In this document: one piece after another, positions 52,386 through 63,692 of the stretch | How the letters are laid out: the number at the start of each line of letters is the position of its first letter | Position numbering within the stretch: the first letter of the stretch is position 1 | Assembly (NCBI RefSeq): GCF_037126465.1 | Contig: NC_088202.1 | Coordinates: 131,020,123-131,084,122 of the forward strand | Length of the DNA: 64,000 bases | DNA from: Ornithodoros turicata | Lineage: Eukaryota > Arthropoda > Arachnida > Ixodida > Argasidae | Direction of reading: 5' to 3' | Position numbers and translations under genes: made by a program | Notes under the pieces: model-generated | What the model saw: only the letters and a program-made list of their open reading frames with translations | Database searches by the model: none | What the model was told of the DNA's origin: nothing

Positions 52386-54894
52386 AAATTTTATTACCGG
52401 TTCATATTTCTATATACTCTATCTATTGCACGGTATGTTTTACGTGAATTAACAGCTAGTTTCCGAATACTATGTCAAGTACTACCAAGTGTAATTGCTA
52501 CGGGAACTTGAAATAACGAATCCAATCTACCGTGGCTGCAAGCGATTACTAGACATAAACCACTAGAACCTGCCACAGCGAGAATTTGTTCCCGCGAATG
52601 GGGAACTTTGCACGCGTTACGTTGGGTGTAATTTTAAGAAGAAAGGAAAAGTACACAAGCGAGCTTGAAGTGGGAAGCATCACCTTGAGTATGAGGGAAA
52701 CGAAGTAGACAGGAGAATCACCAACCACCAAATGAACACTTTATTTACAAAACCAAAATCAGATTGGGGTAAGAAGGTCACAGAGTGAGGGGGAAAGGAC
52801 AACGGAGGGTTGGCCTACACAAAGACTCTCTGAAGCAATTCTAGAAGCTACGAGAATGAACCGGGACAGCTTAACTTTAACTACGTAGAGGCATTCGGTT
52901 TTTGGAAACGTGAGAACACAATCAGTGCATGAAACAACATGCATGACCAGTTCTGAAGAAACGTTTTTGTTCCTAACCGAGCACAGATGTTCTGGGATAC
53001 GTTCGCTAGTACATGGACTGGTTTGCCCAATAATAGTAATAACAACACCAACAACGATAATAGTAAGACGCTACGCCCACATCTATTTAGAAATGGACCT
53101 TTTCCGTGTAACCTTATGCGCATGGTCAGCCACTGCTGCCATGTTCTGGGGTAGATAATCGGTATCAGTCAAGGCTGCGCAGACGTTCGAGACCGCACTT
53201 GACAACGCTCTCACTCTCTCCGCATTCTTTTTGCAATCTTCACTCGCTGCTTTCCCACGCTACATGCCAGTCCGAAAAGTGCCCCCCGCTCATTTGGGGT
53301 TAAAATACGAGGTTTTGCATTCCGACGCAAGGGCCGACACGTACATGGAAATGGTCCATTCCCAAAGAGCACTTCAAACAGCTATGTAGACCACTCTAAA
53401 GCCGAAACGAGAACGCTAGCGATGACGTCACGGGGCTGGCCTTCAATTTTTGAGATGAAGCAAGGACAATCTTCTCCGTCTTTGTTCCATGACTTCCATT
53501 CAAGAAAAGCAAAGCTCTGTCTTCCGTAAAGAGTGCAGCTACAACAACCAAAGAACACTGCGGTGGAAAATCTTGTCGTTGTCTTTTCCGGATGCCTGCC
53601 TACGAGACGAAAAGGAAAGAAATAAAGGAGTAAATACATTTTATGCAGAATCATATCGGTATATTCGGGTCGTAGACGTCTCGTGGGAGGGGAACCCAAT
53701 TAATGCGGTATCTATATAGATATTGACTAAATAGGAAAAATCAGAAGAAGACAAAGAGCTTACAGAAAAACACAAAGGGGAGTTTATTAACACTTAGGGA
53801 CGGGGGTCGACGTCTCGGCAGTCAGCGCTGCCTTCGACGGGACTTTATATATACTATATAGATATACTCTGTCTATAGATAGACTCTATAGACTCGGGAT
53901 AGATATTGACTATATAGTCACGCGGCATGTAGTCGATACCTTCTCAAGGAACGTTGTAGTGGATACGGCAATTAAACACAAAAGGAGACAAACACAACAG
54001 AAACCTCACAAGGCCCAGTTGCATACTTCAGTTGAACTTCTTATTCAATACTTCTCAAAGAAGCCCCACTTCTTGCTCCCCGTGCCACATATTATTATTC
54101 GCACCGACCGAACTTCCATGTCAATATCTGGCTTCGTTTCGAATCCAAGTCACGTCGCTCGTGACTTTCTGGTTGCTAGAGACCACGACCACAATCCAAC
54201 TTCTCTACTGGACAAGCACAAAAGACAAGCATAAAAGCCGCGCACAAACAAATAAAATGAAAATAGGTCAGACTGCAAGAAGCCAAGCTCGTAGGATATC
54301 GATGGGTGCGACTATATTTAGCCAGAGATTTTGAAATGAGATCGCACTGCCCGCGGGGCAACAGGGAGTCGTCTACTGTGCGAGACCCGCTACTGTTGAT
54401 TAGGTTTATAGATGCGTACGGTTCGTGACTGGCATTGACCACTGTACGAAGGAGGTCGAGAGTATAGGTTCGTGGATATTGATCTGTTGATGCCATATTT
54501 TCTCTCTGCTGCAGCGTTCCCATTAGCATTCGTAGCAGCAAGTGTATTGCAAAACAAGGACGCGCACATGCTAGTGCCTTGCAGCATGAATGTGCGCATG
54601 AATGCTTGTCCATACATATGCATTATGTTGCAATGATCTCTCTGGCTCTTAAGGCGATTGCAGTAGTATGCAACGATTACAGGGTTTATCAATGCACCAT
54701 GGTTTCTAACAGTAAGTGGAGTTGTGGAGAAAGATGCACGCCCGCAATAGCCTCATTCCTTTTATCAGTAGCTAGGAATCAGAATTGTACGTATAACGCC
54801 GTTACAGTAATCACTACCTTCTTCGGTAACGAAGCAGTAGTCGCTCTGCATTTTTAAATTAGTAGCGGAAAAAGTACTCCCGTTCGAAAGGCGA
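52386..54894. other. Non-coding stretch
   Basis: ORFs up to 145 codons (54176-54613 minus) show no family resemblance. A/T-rich palindromic words (TATATAG, CTATAGA) cluster at 53705-53925. Confidence 0.35.
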
Positions 54895-55424
54895 GTTCCC
54901 ACATACAGCGCTTCGCTTTATAGCGCTAGAAAATAGCCCTCAAAATCTTGCGCTGTTTTTCCGCCTGCCGTTCTCACATACAACCGAGCACATATCGCTA
55001 TCCTGCTGGGGTCACGGGATATCTCATTGCGACGTGATGCACCGGTGCTACCGTGATTGCTTACTGTCGGCGTCGGGTATCCGCAGCATGAAGGGGGATG
55101 AAACTTTCGATGCTGTGATCGCGATACCAGACTATAGTAATTAAACACCCATGCATTGGCAGATGAAACTCGTGGCCATTTTCACGTCGTCGTCGCCTTC
55201 CCGCCTTGCTGCTTCGGGTGATCGGAAGCAAAACAAACCCCAGCTTCCGCGACGTCACGGCTGAAAGACGCTCACAATTGGTTAGCGCAGACTCACCGCT
55301 CAATATAGCGCCAGAAAAAGGCCAGTTTCGACAAGAGTGGTTTTATAGCGGTTCGTAGCATTGCGAGGAGGAAAATATAGCGCAATTTTCTAGCGCTATG
55401 TAGCAAAGCGCTATATGTGGGAAC
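54895..55424. mobile_element. TIR element, 530 bp, GTTCCCACATA ends
   Basis: GTTCCCACATACAGCGCTTC and GTTCCCACATATAGCGCTTT (complement) form the ends, followed by matching TAGCGCTAGAAAAT arms. No ORF. Target duplication unclear. Confidence 0.88.
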
Positions 55425-55687
55425 TATAGCCTTAACGCGATTGTGTAACGTTACCGATACCGATACTCCCATAGCCCGCCGAAGAGAATGACCCTTAATC
55501 ATTTACTGAGGGCAATGCGAAGCTCTTATGAATTCCGTCAGGGCGTTCTTAACCGCATACCGAGCTCAAGGCTTTTGCAGTATACTCTGTATCCCGTAGC
55601 TAAGCAGCCTGATCGTACTGAGTCACACACTAGATGTTCTTAATGCCAGGTTTGTCTCCGTAGTCATGTGACATTACCACCTAGGTC

Positions 55688-55713
55688 TCCAGGTGTAGCA
55701 AAGCGCTATATGT
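55688..55713. mobile_element. Solo terminal fragment of the 54895 family
   Basis: TGTAGCAAAGCGCTATATGT then GGGAAC equals the right end of the element 260 bp away. Confidence 0.85.
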
Positions 55714-57290
55714 GGGAACTCATGTGTTTTGATGTGTATCTGGGCGCGTTGTACTGTTTCTCGACCCAGTTATCGGCAAGTCTATCAGATATTGGGATGT
55801 TGTCGTCAGTTGAAGCCACGTTGAACCCGTCTGATTTCGAACACAGTGACAACAAAGATAAGCCTGCAGCGTACGTACTTTGCTTTGCTGAGACTGGTCG
55901 ACGTATTGCACGCAACGAAATGATATGGCCAAACTTGTTCGTTATTAGATTTAGACAGTGTGCGCGCGCTGTAGTTTGAACTTGATCACAATCGTTATTA
56001 GGAATCTACTGTGTGTGTGTGTGTGTGTGCTTTACAAGCTTGAAATTGATCACAGTGTGTTAGCAAACGCGACAGTTAGGGCGCTGTACGCACTGTGCTT
56101 ATTCATGTTTTACGATGAAAGCCTCAGAACATCAGATTCATGTTTTAGGCGTCTGAGCCAAACGTGATGCGTCAATAAATGTCTGTTTTGGCCAGAACAT
56201 ACATGACTTGTTTTCCAGCTATTTTAGGATCACTGAACGGTCAACACGAAAGCCAGTAGAAGTCGATGGTAGGCGGGAACGGCCAAGCCGCGAGCCAAAC
56301 GGGAATGCACCTCATTGGATGGTTCAGGGAGCTAATTCGGTTTCTGATTGGCCACAGGCACAATGTTGAGGGAATTATTCCCGACAACGGGCCCTACGGG
56401 GAGCTGTTGGGTTCTGGCTACACTACCATATGCGTACACAACGGAAACACAATGCCTGCTATAGCAAGCATGTTCGTGTAGAACACACAAAAAAAAAATA
56501 TAATCGAAATATAGTTATTGCTACAATGCCTATAAAAACAATATTTCTAATTTCGGCAAAAGGTATATAGCAAATATAGTATCGCGTTAGTTCTTATGAG
56601 TAACGGTAGCAGTAATGCGGCACATTTAAAAAAACGTGTATCGATATCGGTATTTCGTTACATTCTTGCTTCAGTAACGAGTATCGAAATCCCGTTACAT
56701 TTTGGTAACGGGTACAACACTGCTACGAATCCATGCACATTGCGGAAAACGTTGGCTCGAAGCGATGCCGCATAGAGATAGCGAGTTTTAGAACAAAGGA
56801 AGAACGGGAGCGCTGTCTGGGTGTTTCCCTGTGAAGCCAGCCCAGGACGCGCCATTCCTCCGAGCAACATGCCGCCACACCGACCGGCAGATAGCTCCGC
56901 GAGAACACTTCACCGGCCAACCAACAGAAGGTCTCTATATACGAAAATGACCCGACATAGGAATCTGTCAAAAATCCAAGCTCATCAGTAATGTGATGTC
57001 AACCACTTCAAACAGCGCGATCGGGCTGCATGGGGCTTTCAGAACCGTTATCATGGACATTGTGCATTATCTGAATGCGTGGGACAGTGAGTTACTTTTC
57101 GTGCGAAACCTGAGGACATCGAGTTCATGTATCTACCTGTGGGACATGAGCGAGTCACGCGAAGTCTACGCAGTTGTTTGTTCCACGTTGTGCGGCTGTT
57201 CACAAGTGGTTCTGACGCACAGCATTGCTTAGCATTGAAAGCTTACCGGAAAGCTTCGAAAGCATGCATGAAACGCCTCACTAGTTCTGG
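55714..57290. other. Non-coding stretch with a decayed hAT-like end
   Basis: A (GT)n run at 56013-56028. About 56600-56718 holds TTTCGTTACATT and CCCGTTACATTTTGGTAACG and ends GTACAACACTG, whose complement CAGTGTTGTAC is a hAT-type terminus. The same terminus opens the sequence at 57293. No gene. Confidence 0.4.
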
Positions 57291-57292
57291 GC

Positions 57293-57415
57293 AGTGTTGT
57301 ACAAAGCGGCGCTTTGCCGTACCGTATTTGCTACTTTTTTCAGTAGCGAAGTAGCGATCCCGAAACATTTTAAAGTAGGTAACGGAAAAAGTATTTCCGC
57401 TACAAACATGGGTGG
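57293..57415. mobile_element. hAT-like left terminus fragment
   Basis: CAGTGTTGTACAAAGCGGCG is followed by TTTGCTACTTTTTTCAGTAG and AAGTAGGTAACGGAAAAAGT words, like 62083-62130 and the complement of 56600-56718. The other end is not found. Confidence 0.5.
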
Positions 57416-57584
57416 CCGCTCTCTCTCCGCTACAGCAACTTTTCACAACAACATGGAAGTCGTGGAACACAGAGAAAAAAGTGAGATATCGGCGAAGCAG
57501 ATTTTTGTTGTTATTGCTTTTAGTTATTTGTTAATCGGGTAGACTGATGTGACAATTTTCCGCAATTTCACTAACTTCCATGAG

Positions 57585-57892
57585 GCACAATACAAAAAGC
57601 AACACTGAAGCTTCCTTAGTTTAATATATACAAGCTTTCGCGTGGGGGACCACGCTTCATCAGGTACAAGGTGTGAAGTTCGCGTATACAAGTATATAAA
57701 TATATATGTATACTTGTATACGCGAACTTCATCAGGTACAAGGTGTGAAGTTCGCGTATACAAGTATATAAATATATATGTATACTTGTATACGCGAACT
57801 TCACACCTTGTACCTGATGAAGCGTGGTCCCCCACGCGAAAGCTTGTATATATTAAACTAAGGAAGCTTCAGTGTTGCTTTTTGTATTGTGC
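57585..57892. repeat. 308-bp foldback palindrome with hammerhead-like core
   Basis: GCACAATACAAAAAGCAACA at the left and its exact complement at the right enclose arms that pair almost perfectly. The centre holds two tandem copies of a 72-base unit (CATCAGGTACAAGGTG, then A/T palindrome). Each outer arm carries CTGATGA, a 6-bp stem GCGTGG/CCACGC and GAAA on one strand (57809-57843 plus; 57633-57667 minus). Confidence 0.9.
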
Positions 57893-57974
57893 TACATTTC
57901 TGATCGTACTTGACTTCCCCTGTCTCACCGAGATTCTGCTAACTTTGAGCTAAGCGCATTCGTATAGTTAGGAA

Positions 57975-58303
57975 TATAAGGGTCGTTCAAGACTGACATG
58001 GACGTTTGCCGAAGCAAAATCAGTGAGTTCATGTAATTTAATAAAACTTTAGGAGGACGAAGTGCCATCCTTCTTGGGTTAGTGGCACGTGCAGCAACGA
58101 CAGCTATCATGGCAGCGCGCAGTGTGCCTGCAGCTGTGGAAATGCGTTGCATAATCCAGTTCCTTGTGAAAGAGAAAGTCAAACCACCTGAGATTTTGCA
58201 GAGGTTGCATGCACAGTTTGGGGAACAAATGATGTAGAGGGGAAGAGTGCACGAATGGTGCGGACAGTTTGGCGAAGGACGGGATATAGTGACAAAATGA
58301 ACT
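57975..58303 (+). mobile_element. mariner fossil, 5' part
   Basis: From ATG 58109 the frame reads MAARSVPAAVEMRCIIQFLV, then VKPPEILQRLHAQFGEQ and WCGQFGEGR, the first helix-turn-helix of a mariner transposase, with stops. GGGTCGTTCAAGACTGA at 57980 may be the 5' end. Confidence 0.7.
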
Positions 58304-59623
58304 TAGGGTCGGAATCCCGAGCCGTTTTTACAATCCCTGGATTTCGGCATTTCGAAATCTGGATCCCGGGACGGGATAGGGATTTTTTTTTTCACCTATC
58401 CCGAGGATGCCGTACGGTTACTGTAAACACCTGCACATCCACCCTATCACAAATTGCGATACAGCGCGTGTTTCCTCTCATCCGCATGTGGAAGAGAACA
58501 CACACACACACAAAATATTCGCCGGGTAAAAGTTTCGCCGCGTGTTTATTGAACACTCGCACCGTGCCGGAATATTGAGTTGAGCTGAGTTTGAGAAAAA
58601 AAAGTTTTTTTTTTAAATTTAGGCACTCATTACGAGAGCCGGCTACTCCAGATCATTTAGAAAACCAAAAATGGGTAACTACAATTAGAACAATGAGTGA
58701 CAAAGACACTCAGTCAGTCAGTCACTCACACACACTGTCCACACACTGTGTCTACCAGCTTGGACTCTGCGCAAAATCGCACAAATGCCCGCATGGCCTG
58801 GAACTGATGGTCGGGTGTCCAAGGGCCCAGAACCTTAACAACGTCGAAGTGTCTGCCATCCAGCCGAGCTAAAGAAGCTTGTAGATATAGACTGTGGTGC
58901 CGATACCGTGGAATATCGACTTTGGAATAGAATGCGTCTGTTCTGGACGTCTGCTACGGAATATCTTGTGGCCGCACCCCAGGATACTTGTCGCCGTGAG
59001 CTCTGCAAGGGAAGACATGACCTTCAGCACTTGTACTTACTCTGCACGAAAAATCGATGACGTTTTTCGTGTCTTCCGCTAGAGTATTCTGAGCAATGTC
59101 ACTTGTGAGAATACATGGAATGGTGGGCTTTGCATTTCTCCAATTTTATTGCTCCACAGTAACAGTCATGTTTTCGTCTAGAGCAGCCGAGTCTAGTTTT
59201 CTGAAAAGAGTGTCTGCATTTTCTCTTTTCACTTTCAGACATATTCGTGAGGATCAAAAGCAAAGAGAGAGAGAGAATCTGGCTGTATTTTCTGTAGCCT
59301 TATGGACCGGAAAGCTCCTTCTGATTTCGCAGGAGTTTCCATGCTATTTGAGGGCTGTTCCCGGCCACAGCTTGCGCGGTTCGTATGAGTCCGCATCTGA
59401 AATCTTTGTCATGTGGTTCGGTTTCGGATTGCAAATGATATTTTTCAGTGAAGGGATACCTGAAACCAAAAGTTACTCCGTACAGCCTAGTATTAGTTGT
59501 CAAGGAAGCGGAAATTTATTATCCCAAAATCCCGGGATTTGGCCTCACTAAATCCCCATATTTCGGGACATGAAATTATGCCGAAACCCCGGGATTTTCG
59601 GTATCCCGGGATCCGAACCCCAG
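58304..59623. mobile_element. hAT-like element nested in the mariner, 1320 bp
   Basis: AATGAACT (58296-58303) and AATGAACC (59624-59631) are a 7/8 target duplication. Ends TAGGGTCGGAATCCCG and CTGGGGTTCGGATCCCGGG (complement), with more GGGAT/ATCCC words inside each end. A (CA)n run at 58499-58514. No intact transposase. It contains the 58920-59110 repeat. Confidence 0.8.
58920..59110 (+). repeat. Diverged partner of the 43290-43605 repeat
   Basis: See 43290-43605. Here the frame has one stop (after DVFRVFR) and lies within a hAT element. Confidence 0.6.
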
Positions 59624-59631
59624 AATGAACC

Positions 59632-59866
59632 ACATGAACACGTTCGTCCGACTGCAGTCACGGCAGTTAACGTCGCAGGCGTTGAGCAAGCTATCCTCGG
59701 GAAGAGGCGAGTAACAGTTCAGGACATTGCAGCACAGAGTAATATTAGTGTCAGCAGTGTGGAGACAATCATTCACGAGCGCGTACTGTTCCGCGAAGTC
59801 TGTGCAAGATCGGCTCCCCGATACCTCACTTGTGACCAGAAGGGAGCGTGCATGGCAGTCTCTGAG
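59632..59866 (+). pseudogene. mariner transposase, second part
   Basis: Reads EHVRPTAVTAVNVAGVEQAI, RRVTVQDIAAQSNISVSSVE, TIIHERVLFREVCARSAPRY and LTCDQKGACMAVSEQ, continuous with the 58109 part once the hAT element is removed. It is the second helix-turn-helix and linker of a mariner; the catalytic D34D part is missing. Confidence 0.8.
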
Positions 59867-60682
59867 CAGAGCCGTATATTAAAAGGGAGTGTGGCCATTA
59901 ATGGGTCATGCCTATACCTGAAGCTCCACCCACTTTTTCAGCTTTCCGACCAATGAAGTCTTGAAATATGGAGCGCTATCAATCAGCCTATCCTCACTAT
60001 TTGCCCCCTTATCCAACACGTGCAGCGCCATTTTGGGTGGCAAGTGGATTGGATGAGATTGAAATGGATACCTCTCGCAATCTGCAAAAGTAGTGGATTG
60101 TTAGCGCAAATTTGATGAGCGCCACCTAGGGAGCGTAAGGCACGTCGGGAATTGTCGTCTGCTTCCGTCGTTGTACTGCTGCCGGCAGAACCACCTGCTG
60201 GGACACATTCTGTTGTCGGTATGATTTTCAAACAAACTACATGAATAGTTGGAATATAAGAGACAGGAATGTTTATATCCATGAAATCCATCAATTAAAT
60301 ATAAGATTGTACAGCACAGTGCCGTTTTGGTTACGATTTCGCTGTGATCGCAGTGTTCACTAAGCCTAACATCGGCGACAAAACGTATTATTTTCGGTTA
60401 GATATCGATGGATGAGCGTACGTTGAAACTGATTTCCAAGAAACGTATATGAAAATGTACATTTGCAGCGCAAAATCAGAGTAGTCCGTGAAAATTTTTT
60501 GTCGTGAAATCTCCGCTTTACCACTGTTTGTTTTCGTCGCCATTTTGGGTGGCAGTAAGGTGTCATGGCGACTCCCTTGGTAAAAAGCAGCCCAATCAGA
60601 GGAGCGAAACTGTGATTGACAGGTCGAGCCTCTTTTCGTGACTCCTCCCAATGGCCAGACTCCCTTTTAATATACGGCTCTG
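59867..60682. mobile_element. TIR element, 816 bp, hAT-like
   Basis: CAGAGCCGTATATTAAAAGG at both ends (one as complement), continuing GAGT(G/C)TGGCCATT. Flanks TCTCTGAG and TCTCCCAG agree at 6/8. Two CGCCATTTTGGGTGGCA words near 60030 and 60537 lie in the same orientation. No transposase. Confidence 0.82.
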
Positions 60683-60889
60683 TCTCCCAGTAAAGTCACT
60701 CGATAGGGGAAGGTAACGCCTTTCCCTTTCCCGCTTCTATACCTTGGAGCAACAACAGCGGCAGCAGCACCCTACGACCACCATCGTTGCTTTGGGGTCG
60801 CGGCGGCAGACGATGGCGGTACCTTCCCCAATCCGGCGGCTTCATCTGTTAGCAGCTGCTGAACCGGTTCCAATCCGATGGGGTCTGAA

Positions 60890-61085
60890 AGCAGCTCTGA
60901 AAAGCGGCCTGCGGCCCCTGCCCTAAAAGCACTTCCAAGGTTTTTGGACACCGTAGGACTTCGGTCCCTATACTGTGAGGAGACTCATTATCCTATTTTA
61001 CCACATTACCGCCAGCAATGGGGTGGAGTATTGCCCCTGGCGACGAAAATCCCCAACCATCATCATTAAAATAAAATAATTACTG
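60890..61085 (+). mobile_element. LINE tail and 3' end
   Basis: Frame KALPRFLDTVGLRSLYCEET and PHYRQQWGGVLPLATK equals the tail at 31850-31990, ending in ATCATCATTAAAATAAAATA. 60683-60889 upstream has CAG/CAA-rich sequence of unknown nature. Confidence 0.65.
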
Positions 61086-62885
61086 TTGTTGTTTTTTTTA
61101 TCTACTAAAGGTCCGTTCGATTGGCCTGCGCGCTACCTGAACTAGTTCCGGTGATACTGCACCTCGCCATTCGTTTCACCAGTGGAGTGTGGCTTCCCTG
61201 CGTGACATCATTCCGTTGTTGTGAACAATTAGAAGGTTCGCACTTCCGTGGCAGAGAGCGCCTGCGAAGCGCAGTCTTCCTTGCAGCGTCGAAAGACATG
61301 ACGTCGTACCTCGCATCCGACTACAAAATTGTGGTGTAATCTTGTTCTGTTTCGTCACCTAACCTGTGTTCATACCAGGAATCCTGGTTCTGCAAAAAGG
61401 TGTAGGCTACTACGCTAAATACTTTAACCTTGCAACATTACCACAATATCGTCACCGACCTTGCAACGTTTCACTGGCTAATGTCAGACGTCCTAAGTCG
61501 TGCAGAAATATCAACGCATCTATTGTCTTGCGACCTGCCCCTCCTTTAACCGACGTTCTATACGACGGCCTCGACGTCATGCCAACGGCGCATCCCTATT
61601 CAACGTCGCGTACCGCATAACGACAGTTTAATGGGACGAATGCGCTGTTTACCGTTGTATCGAGGGCAGCGCCGCCCTGCCGGTCGTTCAAAATGTCAAG
61701 CGACATCTACGCCGGGAGGCGTACTAGAGACCTGCCAGGTCGAATAAAAGCAGGCTTGCGTGCGCGCTTCCATTACTATACTTTTCTGTCCACATTGTCT
61801 GACAAAGCAATGAATATCCCACTAGGCCCGGGATTTTTTTTTAGAACACTCTCACAACGAAGGTTCCTCGCTTTCTATCTTTGTGCTCTGCGCGAAATTG
61901 TATGCACGTGTATGCGTTTCTGTTTTGAAGCACCGTTACTGTTTGTATAGATCATGCATGATGCAACTCATATCGTTCAGGAGTGTACTTGATGCGATCT
62001 ATTACTTGGTGAGGCACTATATTTCCTGTAGGGTCGCAATTACGCGTGTTCAGTCTGATGAAGTATTTAGCAGTGTTGGAGGTAACTCGTTACTGTAAGT
62101 ATAAGCTACTTTTTTTCGGTAACTCGTTGCTTTTGGAGCTTAAGTTAACAAAAGGAACTTGGAACACTACACTAAACGTATGGAGCACTAAACTTTTAGC
62201 ATTACACTTGGAGTAGACAAAATGAAGAGAGACACCACGCATGAGCACTTGTATGTGTGTATCTTCTCTGCCTGTGTCTGCGCTTGTCCATCACGTCCAG
62301 ATACAAAAATGTATTTGCCCCAAGAGCAGACTGGATAGATACAGACTAGATAGCTGAGACGACTGGATAGCACAAATCAGACAATGAAATATAATGTATC
62401 AACTCATCATAGCTTTGTTAGTCATTGTCGTAGTACTCAGAAAAATAATGTGAAAGTTACTAAGGAATTCAGTTACAAGTACAAGTGCCTACACAAAAAT
62501 GCATGAGAAATTTCACTAAGGGGACTCAAAATAGTATCTAGATATAAGTATTCATACAGTTACTTTTACTGCATGGGAAGCTTTTTACGCCGAATTCAGG
62601 AGGCCGTATCCCTTCAAATAGCTGCATGAAAATCGGGCAACTGGACGCGATAGAGGTTATGTCTGGTGAAGGATCAAAAAGACTTCTGTCAGCAGGGCTC
62701 TATCAGTTCATGATATCAGAAAGGGTGTGCACGACGACCTGAACGAACGTGCAGAGGGAAGAGGGACGGGGCCAAGTTCATACTCGGTACGCCCCGTGGT
62801 GGCTTCCGGCTCAACTAATCTGGTTTATCCCAGAATCTTGCTCATGGTTCAAAGTTACAAGTTCCTTTTGTTCGATTCTTGTCTG
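61086..62885. other. Non-coding stretch with a hAT-like end
   Basis: CAGTGTTGGAGGTAACTCG at 62083 with GCTACTTTTTTTCGGTAACT is a decayed hAT-like terminus. Short ORFs (61366, 61693) match nothing. Confidence 0.35.
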
Positions 62886-62889
62886 CAAA

Positions 62890-63130
62890 CGCCGCTCCGT
62901 AGTGAGATGAGACTGGGAAGTCCGCGGTTCGAATCCGTGGGCCGGCTGTGCCGTCTGGGGTTTTTCCTGGGTTTCCCTCAGATGTGTAATAGGCGTATGC
63001 CGGCACAGTTCCCCTGAAGTCGGCCCATGGACGCAGCTATCCTCCCCCCGAGCGGATTCCGCTCGGTCTTCCACTTCACCCTTTCCTCTCCTCCTCTCCA
63101 CCACCTTTCCCTTCCCGAGAAACATGCCGC
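62890..63130 (+). mobile_element. tRNA-derived SINE, 5' truncated
   Basis: GGTTCGAATCC (B box, 62926) is followed by GGGCCGGCTGTGCCGTCTGG, GGTTTTTCCTGGGTTT and CACAGTTCCCCTGAAGTCGG, the same body as at 18090 and 63693. The A box is not preserved. Confidence 0.8.
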
Positions 63131-63171
63131 CTAATCAGGCAGGCAGACCTCTCGGGTTCCTCCCAACGACA

Positions 63172-63193
63172 CTCCTCCTCCTCCTCCTCCTCG
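63172..63193. repeat. (CTC)n microsatellite
   Basis: Seven or so CTC units. A second microsatellite, (ATCA)n, is at 63617-63636. Confidence 0.9.
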
Positions 63194-63249
63194 ACAGCCA
63201 TGCGTGCACGTGAACGCCGTTCGTACGCGCAAGACCCGCCTGGCTCCCT

Positions 63250-63413
63250 CCCAGGCAGCACAATGTACTGAACGTTCAAGTACGTAGGGGTGGCTGTCAG
63301 ATGTCTGATCAATGCAGTGCTTCATTTCACAGAGCTGTACAAGAAGACAAACAACCTTGGTCTGCTCGGCCACCCCTATGCACTCGAACTTTCAGTGCAT
63401 TGTGCTGCTTGGG
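63250..63413. mobile_element. 164-bp TIR element (MITE)
   Basis: CCCAGGCAGCACAATGTACT and CCCAAGCAGCACAATGCACT (complement) form arms about 46 bp long ending at GGGGTGGC. No ORF. Confidence 0.8.
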
Positions 63414-63692
63414 CTTGTTGTTTCGCGGTCACCGTTAAATTCTGTTTTGGCTGTGCATTAGGAGGCTCAGGTGACTCTAATCATTTATAATGACAGAGTC
63501 CGCTGCGTAGAAGGAGTAAACCTTGGCGCGGTTCTATGACATGTGCGCAGAGGTTAGAGGACAACTCAAGGAACCTAAACTTTCGATGCCTGCTTTGTGT
63601 TCCGTTCAAGGATCCTATCAATCAATCAATCAATCAAATGCTTTCATATAGCACCACATATAGGTAGGCTTCTTTCGTCATATTAGACATAC

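Noticed and set aside
54176..54613. 145-aa minus ORF as a gene
   Set aside because: No recognisable domain; another minus-strand frame is also open over part of it (54390-54692).
57809..57843. Functional hammerhead ribozyme
   Set aside because: An extra A after CTGATGA and no pairing for the first stem; kept only as a resemblance to test.
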